64,000 nt of DNA from Poriferisodalis sp965208895. Lineage in GTDB: Bacteria > Actinomycetota > Acidimicrobiia > Acidimicrobiales > Poriferisodalaceae. Of the stretch, positions 8,357 through 18,023 are shown piece after piece. The stretch lies in assembly GCF_965208895.1 (NCBI RefSeq), contig NZ_OZ242363.1, positions 620,001 to 684,000 of the forward strand, read 5' to 3'. The notes under the pieces were generated by a model. It saw only the letters and a program-made list of their open reading frames with translations. It had not been told where the DNA came from and searched no databases. Every line of letters begins with the position of its first letter. The first letter of the stretch is position 1. A program made the position numbers and the translations under genes.

Positions 8357-9496
8357 ATGAGCACGACACTTGAGGCCCAAGCCACCGGAAACGAACTCGA
8401 CGCCTTCCGTTCGGAGGCTGTGCAGTTTCTGGCCGAGGCGGTCGATTCTGGTGTGGCTTGCCCTGCGTACGGGGCGATCCTGGTGCCGGCGATGCACGAC
8501 CAGGCACGGCGATGGCAGCGGTACTGCTACGACCACGGCTGGGCCGGGCTGCATTGGCCCACCTCGGTCGGCGGCCAAGGGCTGAGCCGGGCGCACACCG
8601 GCGTGTGGATGGAGGAGTGCGAGCGAGCGGGCGTCGCGCCCTACCTGAACCTGCAGGGAATCGTGCTGGCCGGCGAAGCCATCCTGCGCACCGGCACCCA
8701 GCGCCAACGCGAGCGATTCCTGCACCCGATCCTGACCGGGGAGATGCTGTGGTGCCAGCTGTTCAGCGAGCCCGGTGCGGGGTCTGACCTCGGCGGACTC
8801 GGGACGGCCGCTGTTGCCGACGGCAGCCGCTTTGTGCTGAACGGCCAGAAGGTGTGGTCGTCGAATGCGCAATTCGCCGAGTACGGCATTCTGATGGCTC
8901 GCACGGAGCCCGACGCGCCCAAGCACCGCGGCATCAGCTTCTTCTTGCTCGACATGACGCTGCCCGGTATCGAGGTGCGGCCGATCACCCAGATGACCGG
9001 TGATCGCGAGTTCTGCGAGGTCTTCTTCGAAGATGTCTCGATACCGGACGACGCTCTGCTGGGCGAGCGCGGCGGCGGCTGGGGCGTCGCGATGGCGGTG
9101 CTCTCCGACGAGCGGGGCGGAGCGGGCGCCTCGGGAGTCATCAGCCTGCGCAAGCGTCTGACCAAGATGATCGAGGCGGCAGGCGACACGGGGCCGCTCG
9201 GGAGGCAGTCGCTTGCCGATCTGCTCGCCCGTGGCAGCGCCCTCGCTGCGCTCATGGAGCTGCACGGCGCCGATCCACGCATGGCCCCGGTGTCCAAGCT
9301 CGCGAACAGCGAGCTCGGCTACGACGAAGTCGCGATCGGTGCCAGCCTGCGCGGCGCTGAGGCCATGCTCGATTCGCCCGAGACCGAGGCGTTCCTGTAC
9401 GCACCGGGGATGCGCATCGCGGGCGGCACCAGCGAGATCCAGCGCAACATCATCGGTGAGCGAGTGCTGGGACTGCCGCGCGAGCCGTCCCCGTAG
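8357..9496 (+). CDS. Acyl-CoA dehydrogenase family protein
   Basis: A 379-aa FAD-dependent dehydrogenase catalysing alpha,beta-desaturation of an acyl-CoA. ATG at 8357 gives a normal family N-terminus (helical, LDAFRSEAVQFLAEAV). The middle beta-domain has the FAD/substrate motifs WCQLFSEPGAGSDLGG and KVWSSNAQFAEYGILMAR. The C-terminal helical domain ends with the conserved GGTSEIQRNIIGERVLGLPR. The family's usual domain order and length are met. It stands beside a P450 and a luciferase-like monooxygenase, as in lipid- or steroid-type degradation clusters. The substrate is unknown; the catalytic Glu was not pinned. Confidence 0.92.
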   Translation: MSTTLEAQATGNELDAFRSEAVQFLAEAVDSGVACPAYGAILVPAMHDQARRWQRYCYDHGWAGLHWPTSVGGQGLSRAHTGVWMEECERAGVAPYLNLQGIVLAGEAILRTGTQRQRERFLHPILTGEMLWCQLFSEPGAGSDLGGLGTAAVADGSRFVLNGQKVWSSNAQFAEYGILMARTEPDAPKHRGISFFLLDMTLPGIEVRPITQMTGDREFCEVFFEDVSIPDDALLGERGGGWGVAMAVLSDERGGAGASGVISLRKRLTKMIEAAGDTGPLGRQSLADLLARGSALAALMELHGADPRMAPVSKLANSELGYDEVAIGASLRGAEAMLDSPETEAFLYAPGMRIAGGTSEIQRNIIGERVLGLPREPSP

Positions 9497-9540
9497 GGTC
9501 TGCAGTTGGCCGACGAAACGCAGCCGATTCGTCGTTGGGG

Positions 9541-10870
9541 GTGACCGACGTGGCAGACACGACTGAGGCTGAGCGGGAGGCGTGGCGGGCCGGTGCCGGT
9601 CGACATCCCGAGCGGGAACAGGCAGTCTTCGGCGGCGGTGTCCCGCCGGCGGCCGAACTTGCCCTCGAAGACATCAACCCGCTGAACCCCCACCTGTTTC
9701 GCGACGACCGTTGGCACGATCACTTCGCGCGCCTGCGCCGGGAAGATCCTGTCCACTTCAACGAGCTGGGCTCCGCGGGTCGCTACTGGTCGGTGACCAA
9801 GTGGGCTGACGTCCGCGCCGTCGAGAGCGACCACGAGACGTTCTCGTCCGCGCACGGCATCGCGATCGGGCCGCCGATCGACCGACAGTCGTCCGACTCG
9901 ATACAGCTCATGGCGTTCATCGCCATGGACCCGCCCGAGCACACCCGCCAGCGCCGCACGGTGCAGCCGATGATGGCGCCGAGCAATCTGCGAAACCTCG
10001 AGCCGCTCATCCGTGAACGTGCGGCTGCCGTGCTCGACTCGCTCCCTGAGGGCGAGACATTCGACTGGGTCGAGACGGTGTCGGGAGCTGACCACGCTGA
10101 TGCTGGCAACGCTCTTCGACTTCCCGCTGGAAGATCGGCGCAAGCTCACCCGCTGGTCCGACGTCGTCACGACGCTGCCCGAACCCGGTGGAGTGGTGGA
10201 GTCCGGCGCTCAACGGCGCGAGGAGCTCGCCGAGTGCCTGTCGTATTTCGAAGGGCTCTGGGAAGAGCGGCGGGCCAACCCGGGTGACGACATGATCTCG
10301 ATGCTGGTCCACGGCGAGGCCACACGCCACATGGCCGCTGCCGACCAGCTCGGCAATCTGCTCCTGCTGATCGTGGGCGGCAACGACACCACGCGCAACA
10401 CGATGTCGGGCAGCGTGTATGCGCTCAACAAGTTCGGCGACCAGTACGACAAGCTCAGCGCGAATCCCGAACTCGTCGCCAACTTCGTTCCCGAGATGAT
10501 CCGCTGGCAGACGCCGCTGTCCTACATGCGGCGAACCGCCACGACCGACTGCGAGATCGGAGGCCGCCAGATCCGCAAGGACGACCAGGTGCTGATGTGG
10601 TACGTGTCAGCCAACCGGGACGAAGATGTCTTCGGCGACAATGCTGACGATCTCGACGTCGAGCGCCACAACGCCGATCGTCACCTCTCATTCGGCTACG
10701 GCTTCCACTACTGCTTGGGCAGCCGGCTGGCCGAATTGCAGCTGCGGGTCTTGTGGGAGGAGATCCTCCCGCGCTTCAATCGGATCGAGATCCAAGCCGA
10801 GCCTCAGCGCTCCTTCTCGTCGTTCATCCACGGCTACACCCACCTCCCCGTCCGAGTCGCTCGCCGTTAG
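9541..10870 (+). pseudogene. Cytochrome P450, interrupted by a frameshift near 10083
   Basis: The two halves of a single P450 lie in different frames. The first (from GTG 9541, or GTG 9550) covers the N-terminus to about DWVETVS, including MDPPEHTRQRR. The second resumes as ELTTLMLATLFDF and runs to 10870 with the I-helix GGNDTT, the ExxR motif EMIRW and the haem loop FGYGFHYCLG with its Cys. Family members read V-S-I-E-L-T-T here, so two bases seem lost (or one gained) in tcgggagctg, near 10081-10090. Everything else is intact, so this is either a recent inactivating indel or a sequencing/assembly error. The intact ancestor would be a soluble, roughly 440-aa class I bacterial P450, similar to cholesterol- or terpene-hydroxylating CYPs. 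Confidence 0.85.
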
Positions 10871-10916
10871 CCCACACTGTTGTCTCGCTGAGTCCAGTCA
10901 CCCAAGGAGTCCCCAC

Positions 10917-12200
10917 ATGACCGTGAAGTTCTGCTGGTTCAACCTGATGCCGTGGCCGGACCTGCCCGACGACTTCAAGACCGAACACCGTTCGGTATGG
11001 GTGGACATCGACGGGTCGTTGTTCGATCCCGAACGCGCCAACGGCGTCTACCACGAGTACATGGACCAGCTCGAGTTCGCCGACGAGCTCGGCTTCGACG
11101 GCATCGGCGTGAACGAGCATCACCAGAACGCCTACGGCATCATGCCGAGCCCCAACATCATCGCGGCAGGGCTTGCGCGGCGGACCTCACAGGCGGCGAT
11201 CTGCGTGATCGGCAACTCGATCGCGCTGTACAACCCGCCGCACCGGGTAGCTGAGGAATTCGCCATGCTCGACTGCCTCAGCGGCGGTCGGCTCGTAGCG
11301 GGCTTCCCGGTGGGCACCCCAATGGACACCAACTTCACCTACGGGCAGATCCCTGCGCTGACCCGTGAGAAGTACTACGAGGCGCACGACCTGATCATGG
11401 AGGCGTGGACCAACCCTGACGTGTTCGCCTTCGACGGCAAGTACACCCAGCTTCGGTACGTGAACTGCTGGCCCAAGCCGATCCAGCAGCCGCACCCGCC
11501 GATCTACATCCCCGGCGGCGGCTCGATCGAGACTTGGGACTTCTGTCTCGAGCACGAGTACAACTACTCCTACCTCAGCTTCAATGGCTATCTGGCGGGC
11601 CAGACGCTCATGGATGGCTACTGGAACCGGGTGGCCGAGATGGACAAGTCGATGACGCCGGGCCGCGCCGGGTTCGCGCAGATCATCTGCACGGCGGCCA
11701 CCGACGCTGAGGCCGAAGAGCTGTACAGCGAGCACATGCTGTATTTCTTCAACCGCTGCCTGCATGTGTTCCCCGGCTTTGCCGACCCGCCGGGCTACCG
11801 AACCGTCAAGACCATCCAGGCAGGCAAGCTCGACCAGTTCCGCAAAGAGAACCAGGCACTGTTCAAGCGGCTGACCTGGAAGGACCTCGTCGAGGGCGGC
11901 TACGTGATTGCAGGCTCGCCGGACACCGTGCGCGAGCGCATGGAAGACATGATCAAGCGGCTCCGCGTGGGCACCGTGTTCTGCCTGCTGCACATGGGCA
12001 ACATGCCCGACTGGAAGACCCGCTACTCCAGCCAGCTGTTCGCCGAGAAGGTCATGCCGGGCCTGCGTGGCATCTGGGGCGACGAGTTTGCCGACGCGGA
12101 GGACTGGTGGTGCAATCCCATGGACGAGCGGGTTCGTCCCGAGGACACCATGGCCGACGCCCGCCGCTACCCCGAGGCTCCCAAGGGCCCAGTGACATGA
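10917..12200 (+). CDS. Luciferase-like (LLM class) flavin-dependent monooxygenase
   Basis: 427 aa. The start is ATG 10917, with AAGGAG 7 nt upstream; this removes a spurious N-terminal extension inside the P450. It has bacterial-luciferase-type TIM-barrel features: the N-terminal strand FCWFNLMPWPDLP, DELGFDGIGVNEHHQNAYG with its conserved Glu/His, and a late VIAGSPDTVRERM segment typical of the family. It probably oxygenates or oxidatively cleaves a small organic substrate using reduced FMN/FAD or F420. Its stop overlaps the next gene's ATG (ATGA), so it is cotranslated with an alpha/beta hydrolase, suggesting sequential steps. Confidence 0.88.
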   Translation: MTVKFCWFNLMPWPDLPDDFKTEHRSVWVDIDGSLFDPERANGVYHEYMDQLEFADELGFDGIGVNEHHQNAYGIMPSPNIIAAGLARRTSQAAICVIGNSIALYNPPHRVAEEFAMLDCLSGGRLVAGFPVGTPMDTNFTYGQIPALTREKYYEAHDLIMEAWTNPDVFAFDGKYTQLRYVNCWPKPIQQPHPPIYIPGGGSIETWDFCLEHEYNYSYLSFNGYLAGQTLMDGYWNRVAEMDKSMTPGRAGFAQIICTAATDAEAEELYSEHMLYFFNRCLHVFPGFADPPGYRTVKTIQAGKLDQFRKENQALFKRLTWKDLVEGGYVIAGSPDTVRERMEDMIKRLRVGTVFCLLHMGNMPDWKTRYSSQLFAEKVMPGLRGIWGDEFADAEDWWCNPMDERVRPEDTMADARRYPEAPKGPVT

Positions 12201-13051
12201 GCTCGACCGAGACAGCACCTGCGCCAGCATTCGAAGAATTCGTCGTCACGACTCGGCGCTCGGTGACTGCACCCGTGCGGGTCTATGAGCCTGCCGGCGG
12301 GGCGTCTGCCGGTACGGCGACGGTGCTGGCACTGCACGGCGCCGGTGGATGGCTGCCGGGCGAGCCCGTGCTCGACGGCCTGGTCGAAGCCGGGCTGCGG
12401 GTGGTGGCACCGGTGTGGCCGGCCTGGAGCGAGCACGGCGACGAGGACCGCCTCTCAGGCATGCAGGATTTTGCGCTGCACGGCTGGGATGTGGCCACTG
12501 AGATGGGGCTGCTGGAGGGCGACGGCGAGCTGCACCTGTTGGGCCATTCGATGGGCGGCATGATCGCGGCAGAGATGGCCGCTCTGGCACCTCAGTCAGT
12601 TGCGCGCATGGCCCTGCTGTGCCCTGCGGGGATGTGGCTGGGCGATCACCCGATCCCCGACATCTTCGCCATGCTCCCCTACCAACTCGCTGAGGTGCTC
12701 TTCGCCGATCCCAACGTGGGCGAGGAAGTGCTGACTGGCGGTGCCGACTTCTCCGACAATGAGACGCTGACGCGGTTCATGGTGGCCCGCGCCCGCCAGC
12801 AGGGCATGGCCGGCAAGATCCTGTTCCCGATTCCCAACCGAAGGTTCTCCGAGCGGGCCTACCGGGTGACGGTGCCCACGCTGATCGTGTGGGGACGCCA
12901 GGATCGGCTGATCCCGCCGCCCTACGCAGACGCATGGCAAGCGGCATTGCCCGAGGCCAGCGTCGAGTTGGTCGACGGTGCCGGGCACATGCTGCCCTAC
13001 GAGCAGCCCGCCGCCGTCGTGGCGGCCGTCACGGCCCATCTGCAGGGCTAG
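12197..13051 (+). CDS. Alpha/beta hydrolase
   Basis: 284 aa, starting at the ATG overlapping the monooxygenase stop (12197-12200). The alpha/beta fold shows the oxyanion region LALHGAGGW, the nucleophile elbow GHSMGG (S118), the acid loop WGRQDRLIPP and the catalytic His in GAGHMLPYE. The cap region is short. It likely hydrolyses an ester, lactone or ring-cleavage product formed by the coupled monooxygenase. The exact reaction is unknown. Confidence 0.9.
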   Translation: MSSTETAPAPAFEEFVVTTRRSVTAPVRVYEPAGGASAGTATVLALHGAGGWLPGEPVLDGLVEAGLRVVAPVWPAWSEHGDEDRLSGMQDFALHGWDVATEMGLLEGDGELHLLGHSMGGMIAAEMAALAPQSVARMALLCPAGMWLGDHPIPDIFAMLPYQLAEVLFADPNVGEEVLTGGADFSDNETLTRFMVARARQQGMAGKILFPIPNRRFSERAYRVTVPTLIVWGRQDRLIPPPYADAWQAALPEASVELVDGAGHMLPYEQPAAVVAAVTAHLQG

Positions 13052-13096
13052 AAGGACGCCGCCAGGAAACCAGCAGCCTCTGCGAGCGGCTCGTCG
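13052..13096. repeat. Left copy of direct repeat; remnant of an esterase 3' end
   Basis: About 45 bp, matching 14709-14753 in the same orientation, with a 28-nt perfect core at 13061-13088. The right copy is the coding 3' end of the minus-strand esterase (LAEAAGFLAA), so this copy looks like an orphaned esterase tail left on the other side of the DUF4143 gene. Confidence 0.75.
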
Positions 13097-13260
13097 GCTG
13101 AAGCCAACTGGACCTTGCCAGCACTGCCAGAAACCCCACCGCTGGCAACCCGGCCTTCGCCGACTGTGCTGGCGGCGTGGCGCGTCGTCGACTGGGCGCG
13201 GCGTCTGTGCTAGAACTGCGTTAATTCCCGTGTATGCACGCCATTGCATGTATTGCTCGC

Positions 13261-13266
13261 TAGAAT
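13261..13266 (+). promoter_or_regulatory. Putative -10 box of leaderless DUF4143 ATPase gene
   Basis: TAGAAT lies 6 nt before ATG 13273 and there is no Shine-Dalgarno. A leaderless transcript starting at or next to the ATG is the simplest reading. No good -35 at 17 bp was found. Confidence 0.45.
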
Positions 13267-13272
13267 GTCCCA

Positions 13273-14529
13273 ATGACCTCCGAGTACCTACCTCGGCATG
13301 TCGATGCCTTGCTCGCTGAGTGCTTGACCGAGTTCCCGGCGATCATGCTCGTCGGACCGCGTGCCTGCGGGAAGACCACCACCGCCGCTCGGCACGCCGC
13401 CACGGTGCTGAGGCTCGACACCGAAGCGGGATCCAACGCACTGCGGTCGGATCCCGACGCCGCCCTGAGAAACCGGGCCGAACCGATACTGCTCGACGAG
13501 TGGCAGGAGTTTCCGGCCGTCATGGGCGCCGTGAAGCGCGCAGTGGACACCGAGCGGCGACCGGGTCGCTTCATCATCACCGGTTCAGCGCGTTCCAACA
13601 CCGACGAGCGACTCTGGCCCGGCACTGGGCGCGTCGTGATGCTGCCCATGCACCCCTTGACCGTTGCGGAGGCCTCGGGAACAACCATTCGTCCCTTCAT
13701 CGACCGGGTCGCAGCCGGCGAGGAGTTGGCCGGCAGCACGCCGCCGTGCGACATTTCTGACTACCTGAAGCTCGCACTTCGAGGCGGCTTCCCTGAGCCC
13801 GTCCTCGAACTTGGCGAATCCGGCGCACAGCGCTGGCTGGCAAGCTACGCCGACCAGGTGGCACTTCGTGATGCACGCTCCCACGCCGTCGCGCCCGATT
13901 CGAGTCGCGTGCGTCGATACCTGGAGGCACTCGCCATCAATTCGGCCGGCACACCCCAAGACAAGACTCTGTACGAGGCGGCCGGCATCGACCGTCGCAC
14001 GGCCCAGTCCTACGAACAGCTACTGAGCGACCTCGTGGTGACCGACCACCTCAACGCTTGGTCGACGAATCGGCTCAAGCGCTTGAGCCGGACCGCCAAG
14101 CGCTACTTGGTCGACTCCGGGCTGATGGCCGCGATCCTCGACGTGGACCGTGAGGATGCCTGGGGCGACGGCGTGTTGCTGGGCGCGCTGGTCGACACTT
14201 TCGTTGTCGCTCAGCTTCGGGCCGAGTCTGCTGTCTCCAACATGCGCTACCGGCTCTCGCACCTGCGAGACCAGAACGGTCGGCGGGAAGTCGACGTCAT
14301 CGCCGAACTGCCAAGAGGGCGTCTGGTCGGCATCGAGATCAAGGCGGCGGCCAAGGTGCGCCGAAGCGACGCTCGCCACCTGATCTGGCTCCGAGACTCG
14401 GTGGGCGACATGTTCGTCGCCGGTGTGGTGCTCTACGCCGGCCACGACACCTTCGAACTCGACGACCGCATTGTCGCGACACCGATATCGGCACTCTGGA
14501 CTGCAACCAACGGCCCACCGCCTGGATGA
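13273..14529 (+). CDS. AAA ATPase with C-terminal DUF4143 domain
   Basis: 418 aa. The N-terminal P-loop is GPRACGKTTT (residues 28-37), Walker B is ILLDEWQ, and a sensor-like FIITGSAR follows. The C-terminal DUF4143 domain (about 200-410) contains a restriction-endonuclease-like EVDVIAE...VGIEIKAAA pattern. Family members are common, patchily distributed ATPases of poorly known function, often associated with mobile or toxin-antitoxin-like contexts. The gene appears leaderless. It is flanked by direct repeats (13052-13096 and 14709-14753) derived from the neighbouring esterase end, suggesting it arrived by insertion or recombination. Confidence 0.9.
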   Translation: MTSEYLPRHVDALLAECLTEFPAIMLVGPRACGKTTTAARHAATVLRLDTEAGSNALRSDPDAALRNRAEPILLDEWQEFPAVMGAVKRAVDTERRPGRFIITGSARSNTDERLWPGTGRVVMLPMHPLTVAEASGTTIRPFIDRVAAGEELAGSTPPCDISDYLKLALRGGFPEPVLELGESGAQRWLASYADQVALRDARSHAVAPDSSRVRRYLEALAINSAGTPQDKTLYEAAGIDRRTAQSYEQLLSDLVVTDHLNAWSTNRLKRLSRTAKRYLVDSGLMAAILDVDREDAWGDGVLLGALVDTFVVAQLRAESAVSNMRYRLSHLRDQNGRREVDVIAELPRGRLVGIEIKAAAKVRRSDARHLIWLRDSVGDMFVAGVVLYAGHDTFELDDRIVATPISALWTATNGPPPG

Positions 14530-14686
14530 ATTCGGCGACGACGACATCCCCAATCCGCACTAGGAGCGACCTCAGCTGACGTGCCGTTGAGGAATCCGCG
14601 AGCACCGAGCCACTTGGCAGTCGATATGCCAGAGTTACACGCAAGTATTCTGCAAGCGGCGCTGTTTGACGCCTTTGTCGCCGCCG

Positions 14687-15622
14687 TCACCGCGAATCCG
14701 CCGGGCTGAAGGCTGCTGCCAGGAAACCAGCAGCCTCTGCGAGCGCTTCGTCGGCCTCGGGCAGCGCGTGGTACTGCCAAGTGTGCCACATGCCTTCCCA
14801 GAGATCGAGAGTCACGGCAACACCGGCTGCCCCGGCCCGTCGCCGGAATTCGCGGGCCTGGGCTGCGAGCGGCTCATCGGTCGCCGCTTGGACGAGCACA
14901 GGCGGCAACCCGCCGAGTGCAGCGCGCAGCGGCGACAGGCGAGGGTCGGCTGGGTTTGCGTTGCCGGTGTAGGAGTCGATGAGGCGGCGTCCCTCGTCAT
15001 CGGCGAGCCGATTGCCCGGCACGGACACGTGGTCCAGCAGGGGGCTGAGCAGCGCAACTGCGGCAGGCGGCACGCCCTCCGCAGCGGCGATGACGGCGGC
15101 GCTGAGTGCGAGCGCTCCCCCAGATGAGTCGCCGGCGAGCGCCACCGGGGAGTCACCGGCGGCGAGTGCGAGATACACGGACAGGACATCGTCCAGCGCC
15201 GCTGGGAATGGGAATTCGGGCGGTTGGCGGTAGTCCACCGAGACCACTCGCAGACCGCTAGCTGCGAGGCGGGCGGTGATCGGCATCGCAACAGCCGCGC
15301 TGCCGAGCACGTAACCGCCGCCGTGCGCATAGACCGCGATCGGCGGGTCGGTGCCGGGCGATGGGCCGGCGGCCAAGCATGGGATGCCGCCGATGACCTC
15401 TCGACGGTGTGGCTCCGCAGGATTGTCGTCTTCGCCCCACATGGCATTGGTCGCAGCCCGCCAGTTCGCGACCGCAGCATGGTCGGTTAGATCGGGCATC
15501 CGGATCGGCACCGACGGCTTGCGCCGGGCCTTGTACGCGATGGCTTGGGGAGACAATCGATGCTCGCAAATGGGTGGCGCAGCGTCCCCGTCGGTGCTCA
15601 CGTTGGCTGGGCCGCGGCGCAT
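14687..15622 (-). CDS. HSL-family alpha/beta hydrolase (esterase/lipase)
   Basis: 311 aa. Hormone-sensitive-lipase family hallmarks: oxyanion motif HGGG (100-103), nucleophile GDSSG (S166), catalytic Asp in QAATDEPL and His in GMWHTW. It probably hydrolyses short acyl esters in the cytoplasm. Its 3' end carries the direct repeat also found at 13052. The Ntn-hydrolase gene ends 27 nt upstream on the same strand, so they likely form one transcript. Confidence 0.9.
   Translation of the reverse strand: MRRGPANVSTDGDAAPPICEHRLSPQAIAYKARRKPSVPIRMPDLTDHAAVANWRAATNAMWGEDDNPAEPHRREVIGGIPCLAAGPSPGTDPPIAVYAHGGGYVLGSAAVAMPITARLAASGLRVVSVDYRQPPEFPFPAALDDVLSVYLALAAGDSPVALAGDSSGGALALSAAVIAAAEGVPPAAVALLSPLLDHVSVPGNRLADDEGRRLIDSYTGNANPADPRLSPLRAALGGLPPVLVQAATDEPLAAQAREFRRRAGAAGVAVTLDLWEGMWHTWQYHALPEADEALAEAAGFLAAAFSPADSR
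14709..14753. repeat. Right copy of direct repeat (esterase 3' coding end)
   Basis: Matches 13052-13096; perfect core at 14718-14745. It lies within the esterase's last codons, so this copy is the likely source. Confidence 0.75.
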
Positions 15623-15649
15623 GCGCAGCGGCAGTGCGGCAACGTGGGC

Positions 15650-17920
15650 CTAGATCTCGTACTCATGGGCCGTGACCGAGGCCACTGCTTGCGGGCTGTA
15701 GGCCATCGGGATCAGCTCGCAGTCGAGCCACGCTTGTCGCTGGTCGAGGTCGTGGCCGCTGCCGCGCACGCCCGACACGCCGTGCGGAACCACCCAGCCG
15801 GACTGGTCCCAGTCGTCGAGATCGAACGCGTAGCGGGCGACCGAACCGTGAATGGCCCGCTCCCCTGTCTCAGGCGCCGTACCGCCCTGGCGCACGGTGT
15901 CGCCGTCGCCCGCGCAGCCGTCGACCGGCGGGTGAAGGTCCCGCGCCGCGGCAAGCGCTGAGGCCAGAGGGTGAGGCGACGCCATTCGGTGCACCCGTCC
16001 CCACTCCCACAATTGGGGGTCTGGGCCGAGCCGCTGTTGCAGTTCAGCCGCGGCCTCGTCGACGCAAGCGCTGGCAGCCATGCGCCGTGCGATGGGGTTG
16101 TCGAGCCCGGGCACCACGTCGAGGTTTCGCTCGCAGAGCATGCGAGTGGCGGCGCCTGCGGCCATACGGCTCGCTTCAGCGGCGGGTGGCCACCCTACTG
16201 CTCCCAGTTCGGCGCCTGAGATGCCGAGCCGCTCGACGATGCCTTCGATGAGACGGCGCTTGATGACTGCGTAGACGGTCGCCGGCGCCGAGTCAGCGGT
16301 CATGGCGTGGTCCCAGTCAGCCAGCATGTCGAGCAACGTGTGCGACAACTCGTGGCCGCACTCGACTGCGTACTCCATGATCAGACCGAGCACTCTGGGG
16401 GCCACGAGCGAGGTCACGTCGGCGTGGATGGCGCTCATGTCTGCAACGGTTGCGTCGCTCATGGGCGCCAGCAATTCGCAGATGCGGTCATGGCGGCTCG
16501 GTCCGGCGAAGTCCAGCGAGATGAACGGGCCGCCATCGGCCGTGCGGTTGTTGGCGGTCACCAGGTAGCCCCTCGCAGGATCGCTCCATTGGGGCAGTTC
16601 CTCGAAGGGCACTGGCGCCAAGCCGTCCCAGGCGAACTCGTCGGTGCCGGGGACGGGGGTCCATCGGCTCGCCGGAGATCGCTCGATGACGCGGCCCCGG
16701 ATCTTGAAAGCGATCGCACCGGAGCGATCAGCCGCCAGCAGGTTGTTGACGGGCAGCACCCACGGCCGGACGGCCTCGATCAGCTCAGGCGTCGAACGGG
16801 ACACCAGCATCGGCCAGATCGCGTCGAGCGTCGTGTCGGCACCGAACATGCCGGTCCACTGCATCGACAGCGCTAACCCGTCGGCGGGATCGCCGAGCAC
16901 CACCGGACCTCGGGGCGTCGCCCCGCACAGCACCTCAACCGTGCCCTCACCACGGATCTCGAGTTTCTCGGTTCGCCACGGCTCCCCCAGCGCGGAACCC
17001 TCCTCGAATCGCTCCACGAACACGTCGGTGTCGTCGCACATGCCATGGGTGATGCCCCAGGCGACCTCCGCGTTGTGGCCGAAATGTGGGAAACCCGGCA
17101 CGCCGGGGAAGCCCATGCCGATTGCATCGAATTCGTCGCAGCGCAGGTGGCACTGGTGATACACGTTCGGGAATTCGATGCCTCGGTGCGGATCGCCGGC
17201 GAGCAGCGGCCTGCCGCTCGCAGTGCGCCCGCCGCTGAGCGCCCATGAGTTGGATGCACCGTCGGAGTCCATAGCCGCCGCCAAGGCCGCCATGTCCGCT
17301 GCGCTCGCGTCGAGCACGCTCGCTGCGTCGGCGAGCAGATCGGGGCGGGGAGCATCGCCCGGCACCATCGCAGCGTCGGCTTCGATGTCGCCGACGGTGG
17401 CCATCACAGCATCAGGGCCAGCCTGGGCCATGATGCGCCCGCGCCACAGCTTGCGCGTGAGCGTGCCCATGAAAATGTGGCGCAGCTTGTAGACCGCCAC
17501 GCAGTGCCACGGCTCCCAGAGTTCGGGCGGTGCCGGATGGCGCTCAAACTCGGGCGGCAGCGCTTCGGCGTGGTCGGCGAGCCAACGGTTCACGCCCCTG
17601 GCGTAGGCCTCGCACATCGCTCGGGTGCGGGTCTCAAGCGCTTCGTAGTCGGTCTGGGAGATCGCGGCGAGTCCGAGCCGGCGGAAGAAGGCATCCTCGC
17701 GAGCTCCGGCCATGCCGACGACCTCGGACCAGCGTCCCATCGCCCGGCGTCGGTCCCACTCCATCTGCCAGATCCGGTCACCGGCCGCCACCCAGCCCTG
17801 CGCTGCGAATGCCGCCTCGGCCGTCTGGGCCTCGACGTGGGCGATCCCCCACTGATCCCTCCGGACGGTCGCGCCGAGAGCGCCCTCGGCGCCGCCTTGT
17901 GAATCACTGCCGTGAGTCAT
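15650..17920 (-). CDS. Penicillin acylase family Ntn-hydrolase
   Basis: 756 aa from ATG 17920; a GTG 9 nt further out is possible. Such enzymes are made as one chain and autocleave before a Ser. The nucleophile context GASNSWALSGGRTASG (Ser about 223) followed by PLLAGDPH is the family beta-chain start. No signal peptide is visible, so it is cytoplasmic, unlike secreted penicillin G acylases. The first residues of the alpha chain (RRDQWGIAHVEA) are also typical. It would hydrolyse amides such as N-acyl amino acids or acyl-homoserine lactones. TAGCGT 7 nt upstream of the ATG suggests a leaderless mRNA. It is followed by the esterase. Confidence 0.88.
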   Translation of the reverse strand: MTHGSDSQGGAEGALGATVRRDQWGIAHVEAQTAEAAFAAQGWVAAGDRIWQMEWDRRRAMGRWSEVVGMAGAREDAFFRRLGLAAISQTDYEALETRTRAMCEAYARGVNRWLADHAEALPPEFERHPAPPELWEPWHCVAVYKLRHIFMGTLTRKLWRGRIMAQAGPDAVMATVGDIEADAAMVPGDAPRPDLLADAASVLDASAADMAALAAAMDSDGASNSWALSGGRTASGRPLLAGDPHRGIEFPNVYHQCHLRCDEFDAIGMGFPGVPGFPHFGHNAEVAWGITHGMCDDTDVFVERFEEGSALGEPWRTEKLEIRGEGTVEVLCGATPRGPVVLGDPADGLALSMQWTGMFGADTTLDAIWPMLVSRSTPELIEAVRPWVLPVNNLLAADRSGAIAFKIRGRVIERSPASRWTPVPGTDEFAWDGLAPVPFEELPQWSDPARGYLVTANNRTADGGPFISLDFAGPSRHDRICELLAPMSDATVADMSAIHADVTSLVAPRVLGLIMEYAVECGHELSHTLLDMLADWDHAMTADSAPATVYAVIKRRLIEGIVERLGISGAELGAVGWPPAAEASRMAAGAATRMLCERNLDVVPGLDNPIARRMAASACVDEAAAELQQRLGPDPQLWEWGRVHRMASPHPLASALAAARDLHPPVDGCAGDGDTVRQGGTAPETGERAIHGSVARYAFDLDDWDQSGWVVPHGVSGVRGSGHDLDQRQAWLDCELIPMAYSPQAVASVTAHEYEI

Positions 17921-17927
17921 GGCGGCC

Positions 17928-17933
17928 ACGCTA
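17928..17933 (-). promoter_or_regulatory. Putative -10 box of leaderless penicillin-acylase-family gene
   Basis: TAGCGT on the minus strand, 7 nt upstream of ATG 17920, with no ribosome-binding site in between. It favours the ATG over the upstream GTG. Confidence 0.4.
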
Positions 17934-18023
17934 GAACGCCGGGCTGTAATCGACAGCGTGTTCGCCGCCGCCCCAGAACCGCCACAACCACGCCAACGAG
18001 ACCCAACAGCGTGATCGCCGCCT

